Shown here in pieces: positions 16,181-24,818 of a stretch of DNA of 26,126 nucleotides; position 1 is the stretch's first letter; each line of letters begins with the position of its first letter. The notes beneath the pieces are model-generated. The model saw only the letters and a list, made by a program, of their open reading frames with translations, ran no database searches and was not told the DNA's origin. The stretch is from Roseateles sp. (GTDB taxonomy: Bacteria; Pseudomonadota; Gammaproteobacteria; Burkholderiales; Burkholderiaceae): contig JAFAMW010000017.1 of NCBI GenBank assembly GCA_019232985.1, forward strand, positions 1 through 26,126, written 5' to 3'. The position numbers and the translations under genes were made by a program.

Positions 16181-17032
16181 ATGCCCGAGTTGCCGGAAGT
16201 CGAAGTCACGCGCCAAAGCATCGCCGATCCGCTCGCCGGCGCGCAGATCCGCGCGGTGCGCGTCGGCAAGCCGCTGCGCTGGCCGCTCGGCGTCGCGCCG
16301 CAGAGCCTGGCCGGCCTGCGCATCGGCGACGCCCGGCGCCGCGGCAAATACATCTGGTTGCCGCTGCAGCGGGCCGCACATGATGCGGGCGGACTGTTGC
16401 TGCACCTCGGCATGTCGGGTTCGCTAGGTTTCCACGCCGCCGTTGCGGGCGACGCGCTCGCCGCGCGGCCGGGCCCGCACGACCATTTCGACCTGCTGTG
16501 CGACCGCGGCCTGCTGCGCCTGACCGACCCGCGCCGCTTCGGCGCCGTGGTCTGGTCCGAAGGCCTCGCGCAAGAGCCGGCTGCGAGCCTGCTCGCGCGC
16601 CTCGGCGTCGAACCCTTCGACCCGCGCTTCGACGGCGCCTGGCTGCACCAGGGCTTCAAGGGCCGCAGCGTCGCGGTCAAGCAGGCCCTGCTCGCCGGCG
16701 ACATCGTCGTCGGCGCGGGCAATATTTACGCCTGCGAGGCGCTGTTCCTCGCCGGCATCGACCCGCGGCTGCCGGCCGGATCGGTCAGCCGGCCGCGCTG
16801 CGAGCGCCTCGCCGCGGCCGTGCGCGACGTGCTCGGCCGCGCCGTGCAGGCCGGCGGCACGACGCTGCGCGACTTCCGCGACGGCCATGGCATCGCCGGC
16901 AGCTACCAGATGCAGGTGATGGTCTACGGCCGCGAGGGCGAGCCCTGCCACCGCTGCGGCACCGGGAAAATCCGCCGCATCGTCCAGGGCCAGCGCGCCA
17001 CGTATTTCTGCTCCCACTGTCAGAAGCGCTGA
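16181..17032 (+). CDS. mutM: Formamidopyrimidine-DNA glycosylase
   Basis: Removes 8-oxoguanine and formamidopyrimidines from DNA and cuts the abasic strand. The start must be 16181, because the catalytic proline is residue 2 in PELPEVEV; two upstream in-frame ATGs (16169, 16172) would bury it. The 283-residue protein has the conserved lysine near residue 56 (RRRGKYIW), the H2TH region [13 protein letters not shown], and a C-terminal zinc finger with CHRCG and CSHC. It is next to mutY by eight bases, joining both 8-oxoG repair steps in one unit. It is divergent from the TPR gene. Confidence 0.97.
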   Translation: MPELPEVEVTRQSIADPLAGAQIRAVRVGKPLRWPLGVAPQSLAGLRIGDARRRGKYIWLPLQRAAHDAGGLLLHLGMSGSLGFHAAVAGDALAARPGPHDHFDLLCDRGLLRLTDPRRFGAVVWSEGLAQEPAASLLARLGVEPFDPRFDGAWLHQGFKGRSVAVKQALLAGDIVVGAGNIYACEALFLAGIDPRLPAGSVSRPRCERLAAAVRDVLGRAVQAGGTTLRDFRDGHGIAGSYQMQVMVYGREGEPCHRCGTGKIRRIVQGQRATYFCSHCQKR

Positions 17033-17040
17033 AAAAACCG

Positions 17041-18096
17041 ATGAGTTCCGACACCAGCCGCGCGACGGCCAAGCCCGACTTCGGCCGCACGGTCGTGCAA
17101 TGGCAGCGCCGCGACGGCCGCCACGACCTGCCCTGGCAGCGCACGCAGGACCCCTACCGCGTGTGGCTGTCGGAGATCATGCTGCAGCAGACCCAGGTCA
17201 CGACCGTGCTCGGCTATTACGCGCGCTTTCTCGAGCGCTTCGCCGACGTGCGCGCGCTCGCCGCGGCGAGCCTCGACGAGGTGCTCGCGCTGTGGGCCGG
17301 CCTCGGCTACTACAGCCGCGCGCGCAATCTGCACCGCTGCGCGCTCGCCGTCGTCGAGCGCCATGGCGGCGCGTTCCCGCGCTCGGCCGCCCAACTCGCC
17401 GAGCTGCCCGGCATCGGCCGCTCGACGGCCGCCGCGATCGCGGCCTTCTGCTTCGGCGAGCGCGTCGCGATCCTCGACGGCAACGTCAAGCGCGTGCTGT
17501 CGCGCGTGCTCGCGTTCGACGGCGACCTCGCCCAGGCGCGCGCCGAGCGCGCGCTCTGGGACGAGGCCACGGCCCTGCTGCCGGCCGAGGGCATGGCGGC
17601 CTACACGCAGGGCCTGATGGACCTCGGCGCCGGCGTGTGCAGCGCGCGCAAGCCCGACTGCGGCGCCTGTCCGGTCGCGCCGCAATGCGACGCGCTGGCC
17701 GCCGGCACGCAGCAGCGCTACCCCGTGCGCACGCGCAAGCTCAAGCGCACGAAGCGCGAGAACTGGTGGCTCTGGCTCGAGCGCGACGGCCATGTGCTGC
17801 TCGAGCAGCGCCCGGGCACGGGCGTCTGGGCCGGCCTGTGGAGCCTGCCGATGTTCGACGACGAGGCCGCCCTGCACGCCGCCGCCGCCGCGGACTTCGG
17901 CGGCGCGGCGCTCGAGGTGCTGCCGCGCATCGAGCACGCGCTGACCCATTTCGACTGGGTGCTGCACACGCGCCGCGCCGAGCTCCCCCCTGACTTCTTG
18001 CCAGGCGCCGGCGGACAGGGACAATGGGTGGCGCGCGAGGCACTCGCGCAATACGCGCTGCCCGCCCCACTCAAGAAGCTGATCCATGAACGCTGA
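17041..18096 (+). CDS. mutY: A/G-specific adenine glycosylase
   Basis: Removes adenine mispaired with 8-oxoguanine. A 351-residue protein. Catalytic E45 is in LSEIMLQQTQV, the helix-hairpin-helix is LPGIGRSTAAAI and the catalytic aspartate is D146 in ILDGNVKRV. The [4Fe-4S] ligands are C200, C207, C210 and C216. The C-terminal Nudix-like domain (from about residue 235, LLEQRPGTGVWAGLWSLP) recognises 8-oxoG. It overlaps the next gene by 11 bases. Confidence 0.97.
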   Translation: MSSDTSRATAKPDFGRTVVQWQRRDGRHDLPWQRTQDPYRVWLSEIMLQQTQVTTVLGYYARFLERFADVRALAAASLDEVLALWAGLGYYSRARNLHRCALAVVERHGGAFPRSAAQLAELPGIGRSTAAAIAAFCFGERVAILDGNVKRVLSRVLAFDGDLAQARAERALWDEATALLPAEGMAAYTQGLMDLGAGVCSARKPDCGACPVAPQCDALAAGTQQRYPVRTRKLKRTKRENWWLWLERDGHVLLEQRPGTGVWAGLWSLPMFDDEAALHAAAAADFGGAALEVLPRIEHALTHFDWVLHTRRAELPPDFLPGAGGQGQWVAREALAQYALPAPLKKLIHER

Positions 18097-18415
18097 AGCC
18101 TCTTCGCCCCCCGCCGCGAAGTCACCGCTGCGCCACGCGATCGAGTCGGCGCTGGTCGCCCTGCTCGCCGCCGGCTGCTGCTTCTGGTTCCTGATCCACC
18201 AGGCGAACCAGGCCGACCCGGACGCCGCGGCGCTGACGCTGTGGGGCGTCGGCCTCGGCGCGGCGATCCTCGGCCATTTCGGCTTCATGGCGGTCGCGCT
18301 CAAGCGCGCGGGCGACGCCGTCGTGCCGTGGCTGGTCGCCGTCGTGCTGCTGTTCCCGCTCGGCACGCTCGCGTGGTTCCTGCGGCGCGCGTCGCGGGGC
18401 GATCTGCTCGGGTAA
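18086..18415 (+). CDS. Small membrane protein, unknown function
   Basis: A 109-residue protein with three hydrophobic segments (about residues 20-40, 48-68 and 78-98) after a polar N-terminus. The last loop is basic (RRASRGD), so the C-terminus probably lies in the cytoplasm. It overlaps mutY by 11 bases and so is likely co-translated with it. I recognise no domain. It converges on rapZ with only two bases between the stops, so the two transcripts must overlap at their 3' ends. Confidence 0.7.
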   Translation: MNAEASSPPAAKSPLRHAIESALVALLAAGCCFWFLIHQANQADPDAAALTLWGVGLGAAILGHFGFMAVALKRAGDAVVPWLVAVVLLFPLGTLAWFLRRASRGDLLG

Positions 18416-18417
18416 AT

Positions 18418-19401
18418 CTATTTCGCGTCGAGCTCCCGGTGCCGCTTGAGCACCGGCCCGTGGCTCGCGAACTGGCGCGCGAGCGCCTCGACGATATAGA
18501 CCGAGCGGTGCTGGCCGCCCGTGCAGCCGATCGCGACGGTCAGGTAGCTGCGCTGGTCCGACGCGAAGCTCGGCAGCCAGCGCTGCAGGAACGCGCGGAT
18601 CTGCGCGAGCATCTCGCCGACCTCGGGCTGGGCGGCGAGGTAGTCGGCGACCGGCTGGTCGCGGCCCGTGAGCGGACGCAGCTCGCGGTCGTAATAAGGG
18701 TTGGGCAGCACGCGCACGTCGAACACGAAGTCGGCGTCGCTCGGCGCGCCATGCTTGAACGCGAAGGACTCGAACACGAGCGTCAGCGACGCGCCCGACG
18801 CGCCGACGAGGTCGCGCACCCAGGCACGCAGCTGCGCGGGGCGCAACAGGCTGGTGTCCAGCACGGTGCTCTGCTCGCGCAGCTCGGCGAGCAGGCCGCG
18901 CTCGAGCGCGATCGCGTCGAGCAGCGCGCGGTGCTCGTCGTCGCGGCCCGGCATCAGGCCCGGCTCCTGGCGCAGCGGGTGCGGCCGGCGCGACTCCGAG
19001 AAGCGGCGCATCAGCGCGTCGGTACGCGCGTCGAGGAAGATCGAGCGCACGAACACGCCCTCGTCGCGCAGCTGCTGCAGGATCGGCAGCAGCAGCGGCA
19101 GCGAGCCGGCCGAGCGCACGTCGACGGCGATCGCGACGCGCCGGCCGATGCTGCGCTGGCGCTCGATGCGCAGGAAATCGAGCAGCAGCTCCGACGGCAG
19201 GTTGTCCACGCAGTAGAAGCCGGCGTCCTCGAGCGCGTGCATCGCGACCGACTTGCCGCCGCCCGACATGCCCGTGACGAGCACGACCTGGGTGCGCACG
19301 AAGCCCGGCGGCAGGCCGCTGAAGGCGGCGGCGCTGACGGGCGCAGCGGCCGGATGGGGCGGCGGGGGTTCCAGCGTGTTGGGGTCGCTCTGCTCGCTCA
19401 T
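18418..19401 (-). CDS. rapZ: RNase adapter protein RapZ
   Basis: A nucleotide-binding protein that in enterobacteria guides RNase E to the small RNA GlmZ and so controls amino-sugar synthesis. 327 residues. Walker A GMSGGGKS at 44-51, the conserved YCVDNLP after it, and the C-terminal marks [24 protein letters not shown] and HRELD are typical. A proline-rich extension of about 35 residues precedes the conserved core. The ATG overlaps the recN stop (ATGA), so it is the last gene of nadK-recN-rapZ. No hprK, ptsN or glmS is in view, and the GlmZ target RNAs are not evident. Confidence 0.95.
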   Translation of the reverse strand: MSEQSDPNTLEPPPPHPAAAPVSAAAFSGLPPGFVRTQVVLVTGMSGGGKSVAMHALEDAGFYCVDNLPSELLLDFLRIERQRSIGRRVAIAVDVRSAGSLPLLLPILQQLRDEGVFVRSIFLDARTDALMRRFSESRRPHPLRQEPGLMPGRDDEHRALLDAIALERGLLAELREQSTVLDTSLLRPAQLRAWVRDLVGASGASLTLVFESFAFKHGAPSDADFVFDVRVLPNPYYDRELRPLTGRDQPVADYLAAQPEVGEMLAQIRAFLQRWLPSFASDQRSYLTVAIGCTGGQHRSVYIVEALARQFASHGPVLKRHRELDAK

Positions 19402-21080
19402 GACTTCACCTTGCTGCTTTGCGCCGCGTCGCCCGAGCTCGCGAGCATCTCCTGGGCGTGGGCGAGACTCGTCGACGACAGGCGTTCGCCGCCAAGCATG
19501 CGCGCGATCTCGGCGACGCGCTGCTCGCCGGCGACGGGCCGGACCTCGCTCTGCGTGGCGCGGCCGACGAGGCGCTTCGCGACGACCAGATGCTGTTCGG
19601 CGCAGGCCGCGACCTGCGGCAGATGCGTGACCGCGAGCACCTGGCGCTCGCGGCCGAGCTGCTTCATCAGGCGGCCGACGGTCTCGGCGACGGCGCCGCC
19701 GACGCCCGCGTCGATCTCGTCGAAGATCAGCGTCGCGACACCCGCGCGGTCCTGCTGGCAGGTCGTCACGGCGATCGCGAGCGCGATGCGCGACAGCTCG
19801 CCGCCCGACGCGACCTTGGCGAGCGGCCGCGGCGTGCTGCCGGCGTGGCCCGCGACGAGGAACTCGGCCGACTCGCGGCCGAAGGACTGCGGCTCGGCCT
19901 GCTCGGCGAGCAGGACCTCGAAGCGCCCGCCGGCCATGCCGAGCTGCTGCATCGCCTGGCTCACGGCCGCGCCGAGCTTGGGCGCGGCGGCCTTGCGCGC
20001 GCGGCTCACGGCCGCGGCCTCGCGGTCGTAGGCCTTGCGCGCGGCCGCGAGCGCGGCCTCGAGCCGGGCGAGGTCGGCGCTCGCGTCGAGACGCGCGAGC
20101 TCGGCGCGCCAGTCGGCGAGCACTTGCGGCAGCTCGGCGGGCTGGCGGCGCAGCCGGCGCGCGAGCGCGAGCCAGGCGCCGACGCGCTCGTCGAGCTGCT
20201 GCATGCGGTCGGGGTCGAGCTCGGTGCCGTTCAGGTAACGACTCAGCTCGTGGACCGCGTCCTGGATTTGCGCCTGCGCGCCGCGCAGGGCCTCGACCGG
20301 CGCCTGGAGCTCGGCGTCGAAGTCGAGCACTTCCTCGAGCGGGGCGAGCGCGGCCGACAGCTGCGACTCGACGCTGAACTCGGCCTCGGCGAGCGTGTCC
20401 GACGCGCGGCGCGCGGCGTCGATCAGCGCCTGGCCATGGCCGAGGCGCTGGTGCTCGGCGTTGAGCTCGTCCCATTCGCCGGGCAGCGGCGCGAGCTTGT
20501 CGATCTCGCCGATCTGCCAGGCGAGGCGCTCGCGCTCGGTCTGGATCTCGGCGCTCCTGGTCCGGGCGCGCTCGAGCGCGTCGGACGCGTCGCGCCAGGC
20601 CGCGAAGGCACGGATCAGCGGCGCCGTGTCCAGGCCCGCGTAGGCGTCGAGCAGCTCGCGCACCGCGGCCGGCCTGGTCAGCCCCTGCCACGCGTGCTGG
20701 CCGTGGATGTCGAGCAGGTGGTCGGCCGCCTCGCGCAGCTGCGCGAGCGTGGCCGGGCTGCCGTTGATCCACGCGCGGCTCTTGCCCTGGCCGTCGATCA
20801 CGCGGCGCAGCAGCAGGGTCTCGGCGGGCTCGAAGCCCGCGCCGTCGAGCCAGTCGCGCAGCGCGGCGGGCGTGTCGAACTCGGCCGCGACCTCGGCGCG
20901 CGGCGCGCCCTCGCGGACCACGCCGGCGTCGCCGCGGCTGCCCAGCGCGAGCTGGAGCGCGTCGATCAGGATGGACTTGCCCGCGCCGGTCTCGCCGGTC
21001 AGGGCCGCGAAGCCGGGGCCGAAGTCGAGCTCCAGCGCGGCGACGATCACGAAATCCTTCAGGCTCAGGTGCCGCAACAT
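19398..21080 (-). CDS. recN: DNA repair protein RecN
   Basis: An SMC-like ATPase that holds broken DNA ends during recombination repair. 560 residues. The N-terminal head has Walker A GETGAGKS at 29-36, then a coiled-coil hairpin rich in Ala, Glu, Arg and Leu from about residue 150 to 370. The C-terminal head has signature [13 protein letters not shown] and Walker [14 protein letters not shown]. The ATG at 21080 has GGAGG eight bases upstream, inside the last codons of nadK. Tight coupling to nadK (5-base gap) and to rapZ (overlap) is seen. No LexA-type site was recognised before the operon. Confidence 0.97.
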   Translation of the reverse strand: MLRHLSLKDFVIVAALELDFGPGFAALTGETGAGKSILIDALQLALGSRGDAGVVREGAPRAEVAAEFDTPAALRDWLDGAGFEPAETLLLRRVIDGQGKSRAWINGSPATLAQLREAADHLLDIHGQHAWQGLTRPAAVRELLDAYAGLDTAPLIRAFAAWRDASDALERARTRSAEIQTERERLAWQIGEIDKLAPLPGEWDELNAEHQRLGHGQALIDAARRASDTLAEAEFSVESQLSAALAPLEEVLDFDAELQAPVEALRGAQAQIQDAVHELSRYLNGTELDPDRMQQLDERVGAWLALARRLRRQPAELPQVLADWRAELARLDASADLARLEAALAAARKAYDREAAAVSRARKAAAPKLGAAVSQAMQQLGMAGGRFEVLLAEQAEPQSFGRESAEFLVAGHAGSTPRPLAKVASGGELSRIALAIAVTTCQQDRAGVATLIFDEIDAGVGGAVAETVGRLMKQLGRERQVLAVTHLPQVAACAEQHLVVAKRLVGRATQSEVRPVAGEQRVAEIARMLGGERLSSTSLAHAQEMLASSGDAAQSSKVKS

Positions 21081-21085
21081 CCGGC

Positions 21086-21955
21086 TTATCCTCCCTCGTA
21101 CCAGCGCAGCTTGCGGCGCAGCGTGGCGTAATAACTCCAGCCGAGCGGGTGCACGAAGCAGACCTCGTGCGCCGAGCGGCGCACGGTGATGCGGTCGCCG
21201 TGCAGCAGGCTCGCCAGGCTTTGCATATCGAAATTGACGCTCGCGTCGCGGCCCGCGACGATCTCGAGGCTGACCTCGACGTCGGGCAGCACGATCGGGC
21301 GGTTGGAGAGCGCGTGCGACGCGATCGGCACGAGCACCCAGCCCTTGATGCTCGGGTGCAGGATGGGCCCGCCGGCCGACAGCGAGTAGGCCGTGGAGCC
21401 GGTCGGCGAAGAGACGATCACGCCGTCGGCGCGCAGGTTCGCGACATGCTGGCCGCCGACGTCGACGCGCAGCTCGACCATGCCCGAGGTCGCGCCGCGG
21501 CTCACGACCACGTCGTTGAGCGCGACGCCCTTGAAGATCGGCTCGCCGTCGCGGCACACGGCGCCCTCGATCATCGAGCGGCGCTCGAGCTCGTAGTCGC
21601 CCGCGAGCACGGGCGCGAGCGACTCGCGGTAGTGCTCGTGCGGGATGTCGGTGATGAAGCCCAGGCGGCCCTGGTTGATGCCGACGAGCGGCAGGCCGAA
21701 CGGCGCCATCTGGCGCGCGAAGCCGAGCATCGTGCCGTCGCCGCCGACGACGATGCCGAGGTCGCAGGCGCGGCCGAGCTCCTCGCGCGACAGCACGTCG
21801 AAGCCCATGATGCCGGTGTCCTCGGCGGTCTCTTTCTCGAAAGAGACGTCGAGGCCCTGGCCGGTCACGAACTCGGCGATGTCTTCGAGGATGGGGCCGA
21901 TCCCGCGGGACTGCGGGCGCCCCACGATCGCGGCGTGCTGGAAGCGCTTGACCAT
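21086..21955 (-). CDS. nadK: NAD kinase
   Basis: Phosphorylates NAD to NADP. A 289-residue protein with the GGDGT motif at residues 71-75 (VVGGDGTML), the NE/D-type [10 protein letters not shown] and the Gly-rich [15 protein letters not shown]. The start ATG at 21955 lies only five bases from a tandem repeat and has no Shine-Dalgarno, so translation may be weak or start differently. It leads the nadK-recN-rapZ operon and is divergent from hrcA. Confidence 0.96.
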   Translation of the reverse strand: MVKRFQHAAIVGRPQSRGIGPILEDIAEFVTGQGLDVSFEKETAEDTGIMGFDVLSREELGRACDLGIVVGGDGTMLGFARQMAPFGLPLVGINQGRLGFITDIPHEHYRESLAPVLAGDYELERRSMIEGAVCRDGEPIFKGVALNDVVVSRGATSGMVELRVDVGGQHVANLRADGVIVSSPTGSTAYSLSAGGPILHPSIKGWVLVPIASHALSNRPIVLPDVEVSLEIVAGRDASVNFDMQSLASLLHGDRITVRRSAHEVCFVHPLGWSYYATLRRKLRWYEGG

Positions 21956-21959
21956 GGCG

Positions 21960-22141
21960 TCAGTGGCGCCCGGCCGCCCGAAGCCACTGACAGCCCCCTT
22001 GGGGGGCAGCGAAGCCGAGCGACAGCGAGGACGAGCGTGGGGGTGTCATGTCAGTGGCGCCCGGCCGCCCGAAGCCACTGACAGCCCCCTTGGGGGGCAG
22101 CGAGGCCGAGCGTCAGCGCGGGTGAGCGTGGGGGTTCCATG
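21960..22141. repeat. Two tandem 91-bp intergenic repeat copies
   Basis: Copy 1 is 21960-22050 and copy 2 is 22051-22141. They differ at about 7 of 91 positions by eye and both end in CATG. Each holds an 8-bp inverted repeat (TCAGTGGC/GCCACTGA) and a G/C palindrome (GCCCCCTTGGGGGGC). They occupy most of the divergent nadK/hrcA gap. A related CCCCCGGGGGG core is found near 8418, but the rest of that region differs. Confidence 0.9.
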
Positions 22142-22195
22142 CTGGGAATTACACCACGTGCCTCCCGGGGCTACGGCGTCTTTAGAATGACAGTC

Positions 22196-23209
22196 ATGCT
22201 GGACGATCGCTCCAAATCCCTGCTGAAAACCCTGGTCGAGCGCTATATCGCCGACGGCCAGCCGGTTGGCTCGCGCACGCTGTCCAAGGCCAGCGGTCTC
22301 GAGCTGAGCCCCGCGACGATCCGCAACGTGATGGCCGACCTCGAGGAGCTCGGCCTGATCGCAAGCCCGCACACGAGTGCGGGCCGCATCCCCACGGCGC
22401 GCGGCTACCGCCTGTTCGTCGACACCATGCTGACGGCCCAGCCCCAGCATGTGGCCTCGGCCTCGCTCGAGGCGCAGATCCTGCCCGACCAGCCGCAGCG
22501 CGTGATCGCGAGCGCGGCGCAGCTGCTGTCGAGCCTGTCGAACTTCGTCGGCGTCGTCACGGCGCCGCGCAAGGCGAGCGTGTTCCACCACATCGAGTTC
22601 ATGCGCCTCGGCGAGCGCCGCGTGCTCGTGATCATGGTCGCGCCCGACGGCGACGTGCAGAACCGCGTCGTGTTCACGGCGCAGGATTTCAGCCAGGGCG
22701 AGCTCGCCGAGGCGAGCAACCGCCTGAACGCGCATTACGCGGGCCTCTCGCTCGAGGCCGTGCGCGAGCGGCTCAAGGCCGAGGTCGACTCGCTGCGCGG
22801 CGAGATCGCCACGCTGATGAGCGCGGCCGTGCAGCTGAGCAGCGAGGCGCTCGGCGACGAGCAGGAGCGCCTGATCGTCGCGGGCGAGCGCAACCTGCTG
22901 ACCGTGCAGGACTTCAGCCACGACATGGGCAGCCTGCGCCGCCTGTTCGAGCTGTTCGAGCAGAAGACCCAGCTGATGCGCCTGCTCGACGTGTCGAGCC
23001 GCGCCGAGGGCGTGCGCATCTACATCGGCGGCGAGAGCCAGGTCGTGCCCTTTGAAGAGCTCAGCGTCGTCAGCGCGCCCTACGAGGTCGACGGCCAGAT
23101 CGTCGGCACGCTCGGCGTGATCGGGCCGACGCGCATGGCCTACGACCGGATGATCCAGGTCGTGGACATCACGTCGCGGATGATCAGCCAGGCGCTGTCG
23201 CAGAAGTAG
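22196..23209 (+). CDS. hrcA: Heat-inducible transcription repressor HrcA
   Basis: Represses groESL and/or dnaK heat-shock operons by binding the CIRCE site. 337 residues. The N-terminal winged helix spans about residues 1-75 ([30 protein letters not shown], then [18 protein letters not shown]), followed by the GAF-like and dimerisation parts. The start is either 22196 (MLDDRS) or 22187 (MTVMLDD); no clear Shine-Dalgarno precedes either. No CIRCE inverted repeat was found upstream, so self-regulation is not evident. A tRNA locus begins about 70 bp downstream. Confidence 0.96.
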   Translation: MLDDRSKSLLKTLVERYIADGQPVGSRTLSKASGLELSPATIRNVMADLEELGLIASPHTSAGRIPTARGYRLFVDTMLTAQPQHVASASLEAQILPDQPQRVIASAAQLLSSLSNFVGVVTAPRKASVFHHIEFMRLGERRVLVIMVAPDGDVQNRVVFTAQDFSQGELAEASNRLNAHYAGLSLEAVRERLKAEVDSLRGEIATLMSAAVQLSSEALGDEQERLIVAGERNLLTVQDFSHDMGSLRRLFELFEQKTQLMRLLDVSSRAEGVRIYIGGESQVVPFEELSVVSAPYEVDGQIVGTLGVIGPTRMAYDRMIQVVDITSRMISQALSQK

Positions 23210-23244
23210 TCTGCGTTGTCGTCCGGGGGCTCGGGCGGCCCACC

Positions 23245-23250
23245 TACAAT
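23245..23250 (+). promoter_or_regulatory. Candidate -10 box of the tRNA locus
   Basis: TACAAT lies 28 bases before the first base of the native tRNA fragment, followed by a G/C-rich stretch. No well-spaced -35 was seen; TTGTCG at 23216-23221 is 23 bases away. Confidence 0.4.
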
Positions 23251-23277
23251 GCGCCCCTTTCACGCCGTGAGGCGCGG

Positions 23278-23317
23278 GGGCCGTTAGCTCAGTTGGTTAG
23301 AGCAGAGGACTCATAAT
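23278..23317 (+). pseudogene. 5' half of a native tRNA with CAT anticodon
   Basis: GGGCCGT-TA-GCTC-AGTTGGTTA-GAGC forms normal acceptor 5' strand and D arm. The anticodon loop CTCATAA (23310-23316) is in place, but the sequence then departs from any pairing partner for GAGGA and no matching 3' half (expected to end near ACGGCCC-A-CCA) follows. It reads as an elongator tRNA-Met, or possibly tRNA-Ile2, cut inside the anticodon loop. The break is next to an integrase gene, so integration is the likely cause. Confidence 0.8.
23310..23317 (+). other. Probable attachment site (attL) in tRNA anticodon loop
   Basis: CTCATAAT is the last native-looking stretch before the tRNA sequence is lost. CTCATAA also occurs in the second tRNA at 23365-23371. 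Tyrosine recombinases often use tRNA genes, including anticodon loops, as attB. The matching attR should lie outside the window. Confidence 0.55.
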
Positions 23318-23333
23318 TTCGTTGGTTTCGCGT

Positions 23334-23410
23334 GGGCCTGTAGCTCAGCGGTTAGAGCAAGGGCCTCATAAGCCCGTGGTCGCGGGTTCGAATCTCCGCC
23401 AGGCCTACCA
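23334..23410 (+). tRNA. Second tRNA-like gene with CAT anticodon, structurally aberrant
   Basis: Begins 16 bases after the broken native gene. Acceptor GGGCCTG/CAGGCCT closes with a G-U pair, the D arm is GCTC-AGCGGTTA-GAGC, and the anticodon loop is CTCATAA on a GGGC/GCCC stem with an A-G mismatch at the outer pair. The T arm is GCGGG-TTCGAAT-CTCCGC, one base longer than a perfect CCCGC partner, so a bulge is implied. CCA is encoded. It is clearly different in sequence from the native fragment and may be an element-borne replacement tRNA (Met or Ile2) or a decaying one. Confidence 0.7.
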
Positions 23411-23486
23411 CTAGAAATCGAACGAAACGGCCACGATTGAGGCATCCTTCCTCAAGTCGAGCCGGTAGCCGCCGATGTGCATCGCG

Positions 23487-23504
23487 TGTGCAATTCATTG
23501 CACA
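23487..23504 (+). promoter_or_regulatory. Palindrome before integrase, possible operator
   Basis: TGTGCAA-TTCA-TTGCACA is a perfect 7-bp dyad ending one base before the integrase ribosome site (GGAG, 23506-23509). A third half-site ATGTGCA lies at 23475-23481. Binding by a regulator here would block integrase expression; the regulator is not known. Confidence 0.5.
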
Positions 23505-23517
23505 TGGAGCTACGCAC

Positions 23518-24765
23518 ATGGAACGTGACATTCCTCACGCCGAGAGCGGCGGCGCACCGCCACCGGTGGCAACCCCGTCGTTCATCCGACCCAAGCAGCT
23601 TCCCAGTGGGAAGTGGCGCATCCAGGTGCGCAGGCAGAACTGGCCGCGCATCGATGAGGCGCACTTCACCAGCGAGGAGCAGGCCAACGCGCGCGCCGTC
23701 GAACTGGAACGGCGCTATGGGGCCCGCCCGGCAGATGCGCGGACGTTGCAAGAGGCTTGGAGCGAGTACATCGACAGCGACACGTTCACCGACAAGACGG
23801 ACGGCACGCAGCGCTGCGAGTTGCGGACGGCCAAGCACTGGCTGGCGCGACTCGGGCAACTAAAACTGCGCGATGTCGAGGGCAGCCCGCAGGTGTTTGT
23901 CCAGTACCGCCAGGAGCGACGCAAGGCGAAGTACAAGCGTGGTGAGTCAGAACGGCCCTATGGGGCGAACCAAGTGCGGTTGGAATTGGCTTCCATCAGC
24001 TCGCTCATGAACTACGCACGCGAGCAAGCATGGATACAGCGCAATCCGCTTCTGGGCATGAAACGTCCGGCCAAGCAAGCCGAGGAGCGTCGCGTCAGCA
24101 AGCTGCAGCAAGGACGCATACTCTGGGCGCTCATGGACATGGAGCTGCGCGACGAGGAACGCGAGGCCGCCAGGTACTTCGCACTTCAGCAAGAATTCGG
24201 TGCGCGGCCCGGCGAAATGGCCAAGTTGACCAAGGCGGATGTTGATCTTGAAGACAAATTGCTCTGTTTCAGAGGAACGAAGACTTCGCCGGTACGCTAC
24301 ATCCCGTTGACCGTCTGGCAGCGAGACCAGTTGGCGCAGCAACTCGTCTGGGCTGCGGTCAAAGAGGGTGATGCAGAGTCCCCGTTCGTGTGGTCTACGC
24401 CCGGCAAGGACGGCAAGTGGAAGCCGTTCAACTACAGCGGCTGGTGGAAGACCCTCCGCAAACTGGGCGTGGTCGAGAAGGAGTCGAGGCCGCACGATGC
24501 TCGCCATGAGCACGTCAGCGCTGCTATCGAGAACGGTGTCCCTGCCGACGAGATTCGACTGGTGACCGGGCACAAGAGTGTGCAAGCCTTCGAGCGCTAT
24601 AACCACGCGAAGGCGACCGCAACGCGCATGCGGGCGAAGATTGAAGGGCGCCAAGCCATGCTGGGGCAGCAGAAGCTGGAGGCGATGGCGGCGGCGGCCG
24701 GCACGTCAGTCGAGGGGTTCGCCGAGTTCATGGCTGCCAAGGCTGCTGAGACACGGGCCCGATAA
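23518..24765 (+). CDS. Tyrosine recombinase (phage-type integrase)
   Basis: A 415-residue site-specific recombinase. An Arg/Trp-rich N-terminal arm-binding part (SGKWRIQVRRQNWPRI, residues 30-45) is followed by a SAM-like core-binding domain (about 76-175) and the catalytic domain. Catalytic residues seen: R230 (GARPGEM), K255 (GTKTSPVRYIPL), H326 and R329 (HDARHEH), H352 (GHKS) and Y361 (RYNH). The ATG at 23518 has GGAG eight bases upstream; the longer frame from 23437 is rejected because it would read through the dyad. Its place beside a split tRNA gene shows that it integrates the element there. It uses less GC-rich codons than the core genes. Confidence 0.95.
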   Translation: MERDIPHAESGGAPPPVATPSFIRPKQLPSGKWRIQVRRQNWPRIDEAHFTSEEQANARAVELERRYGARPADARTLQEAWSEYIDSDTFTDKTDGTQRCELRTAKHWLARLGQLKLRDVEGSPQVFVQYRQERRKAKYKRGESERPYGANQVRLELASISSLMNYAREQAWIQRNPLLGMKRPAKQAEERRVSKLQQGRILWALMDMELRDEEREAARYFALQQEFGARPGEMAKLTKADVDLEDKLLCFRGTKTSPVRYIPLTVWQRDQLAQQLVWAAVKEGDAESPFVWSTPGKDGKWKPFNYSGWWKTLRKLGVVEKESRPHDARHEHVSAAIENGVPADEIRLVTGHKSVQAFERYNHAKATATRMRAKIEGRQAMLGQQKLEAMAAAAGTSVEGFAEFMAAKAAETRAR

Positions 24766-24770
24766 CCAGT

Positions 24771-24794
24771 ACAGGCGGCCTCGCGGCCGCCTGT
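24771..24794 (+). terminator. Hairpin after integrase
   Basis: ACAGGCGGCC-TCGC-GGCCGCCTGT, a perfect 10-bp stem five bases after the integrase stop and shortly before the stop of the converging gene. There is no T-tract, so strength is uncertain. Confidence 0.6.
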
Positions 24795-24818
24795 AAGGTC
24801 TCCTGCCAAGGAGCTGAA

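Noticed and set aside
18241..20031. Long open frame antisense to rapZ and recN
   Set aside because: It crosses the boundary of two well-supported genes and shows only biased composition.
21960..22141. CRISPR array
   Set aside because: There are only two copies, directly joined and without spacers; they form a tandem duplication of an intergenic repeat.
22142..22195. CIRCE element upstream of hrcA
   Set aside because: The inverted repeat TTAGCACTC-N9-GAGTGCTAA, or a close form, was not found.
23437..23517. Longer integrase start
   Set aside because: It would read across the dyad and the Shine-Dalgarno; the ATG at 23518 is better placed.
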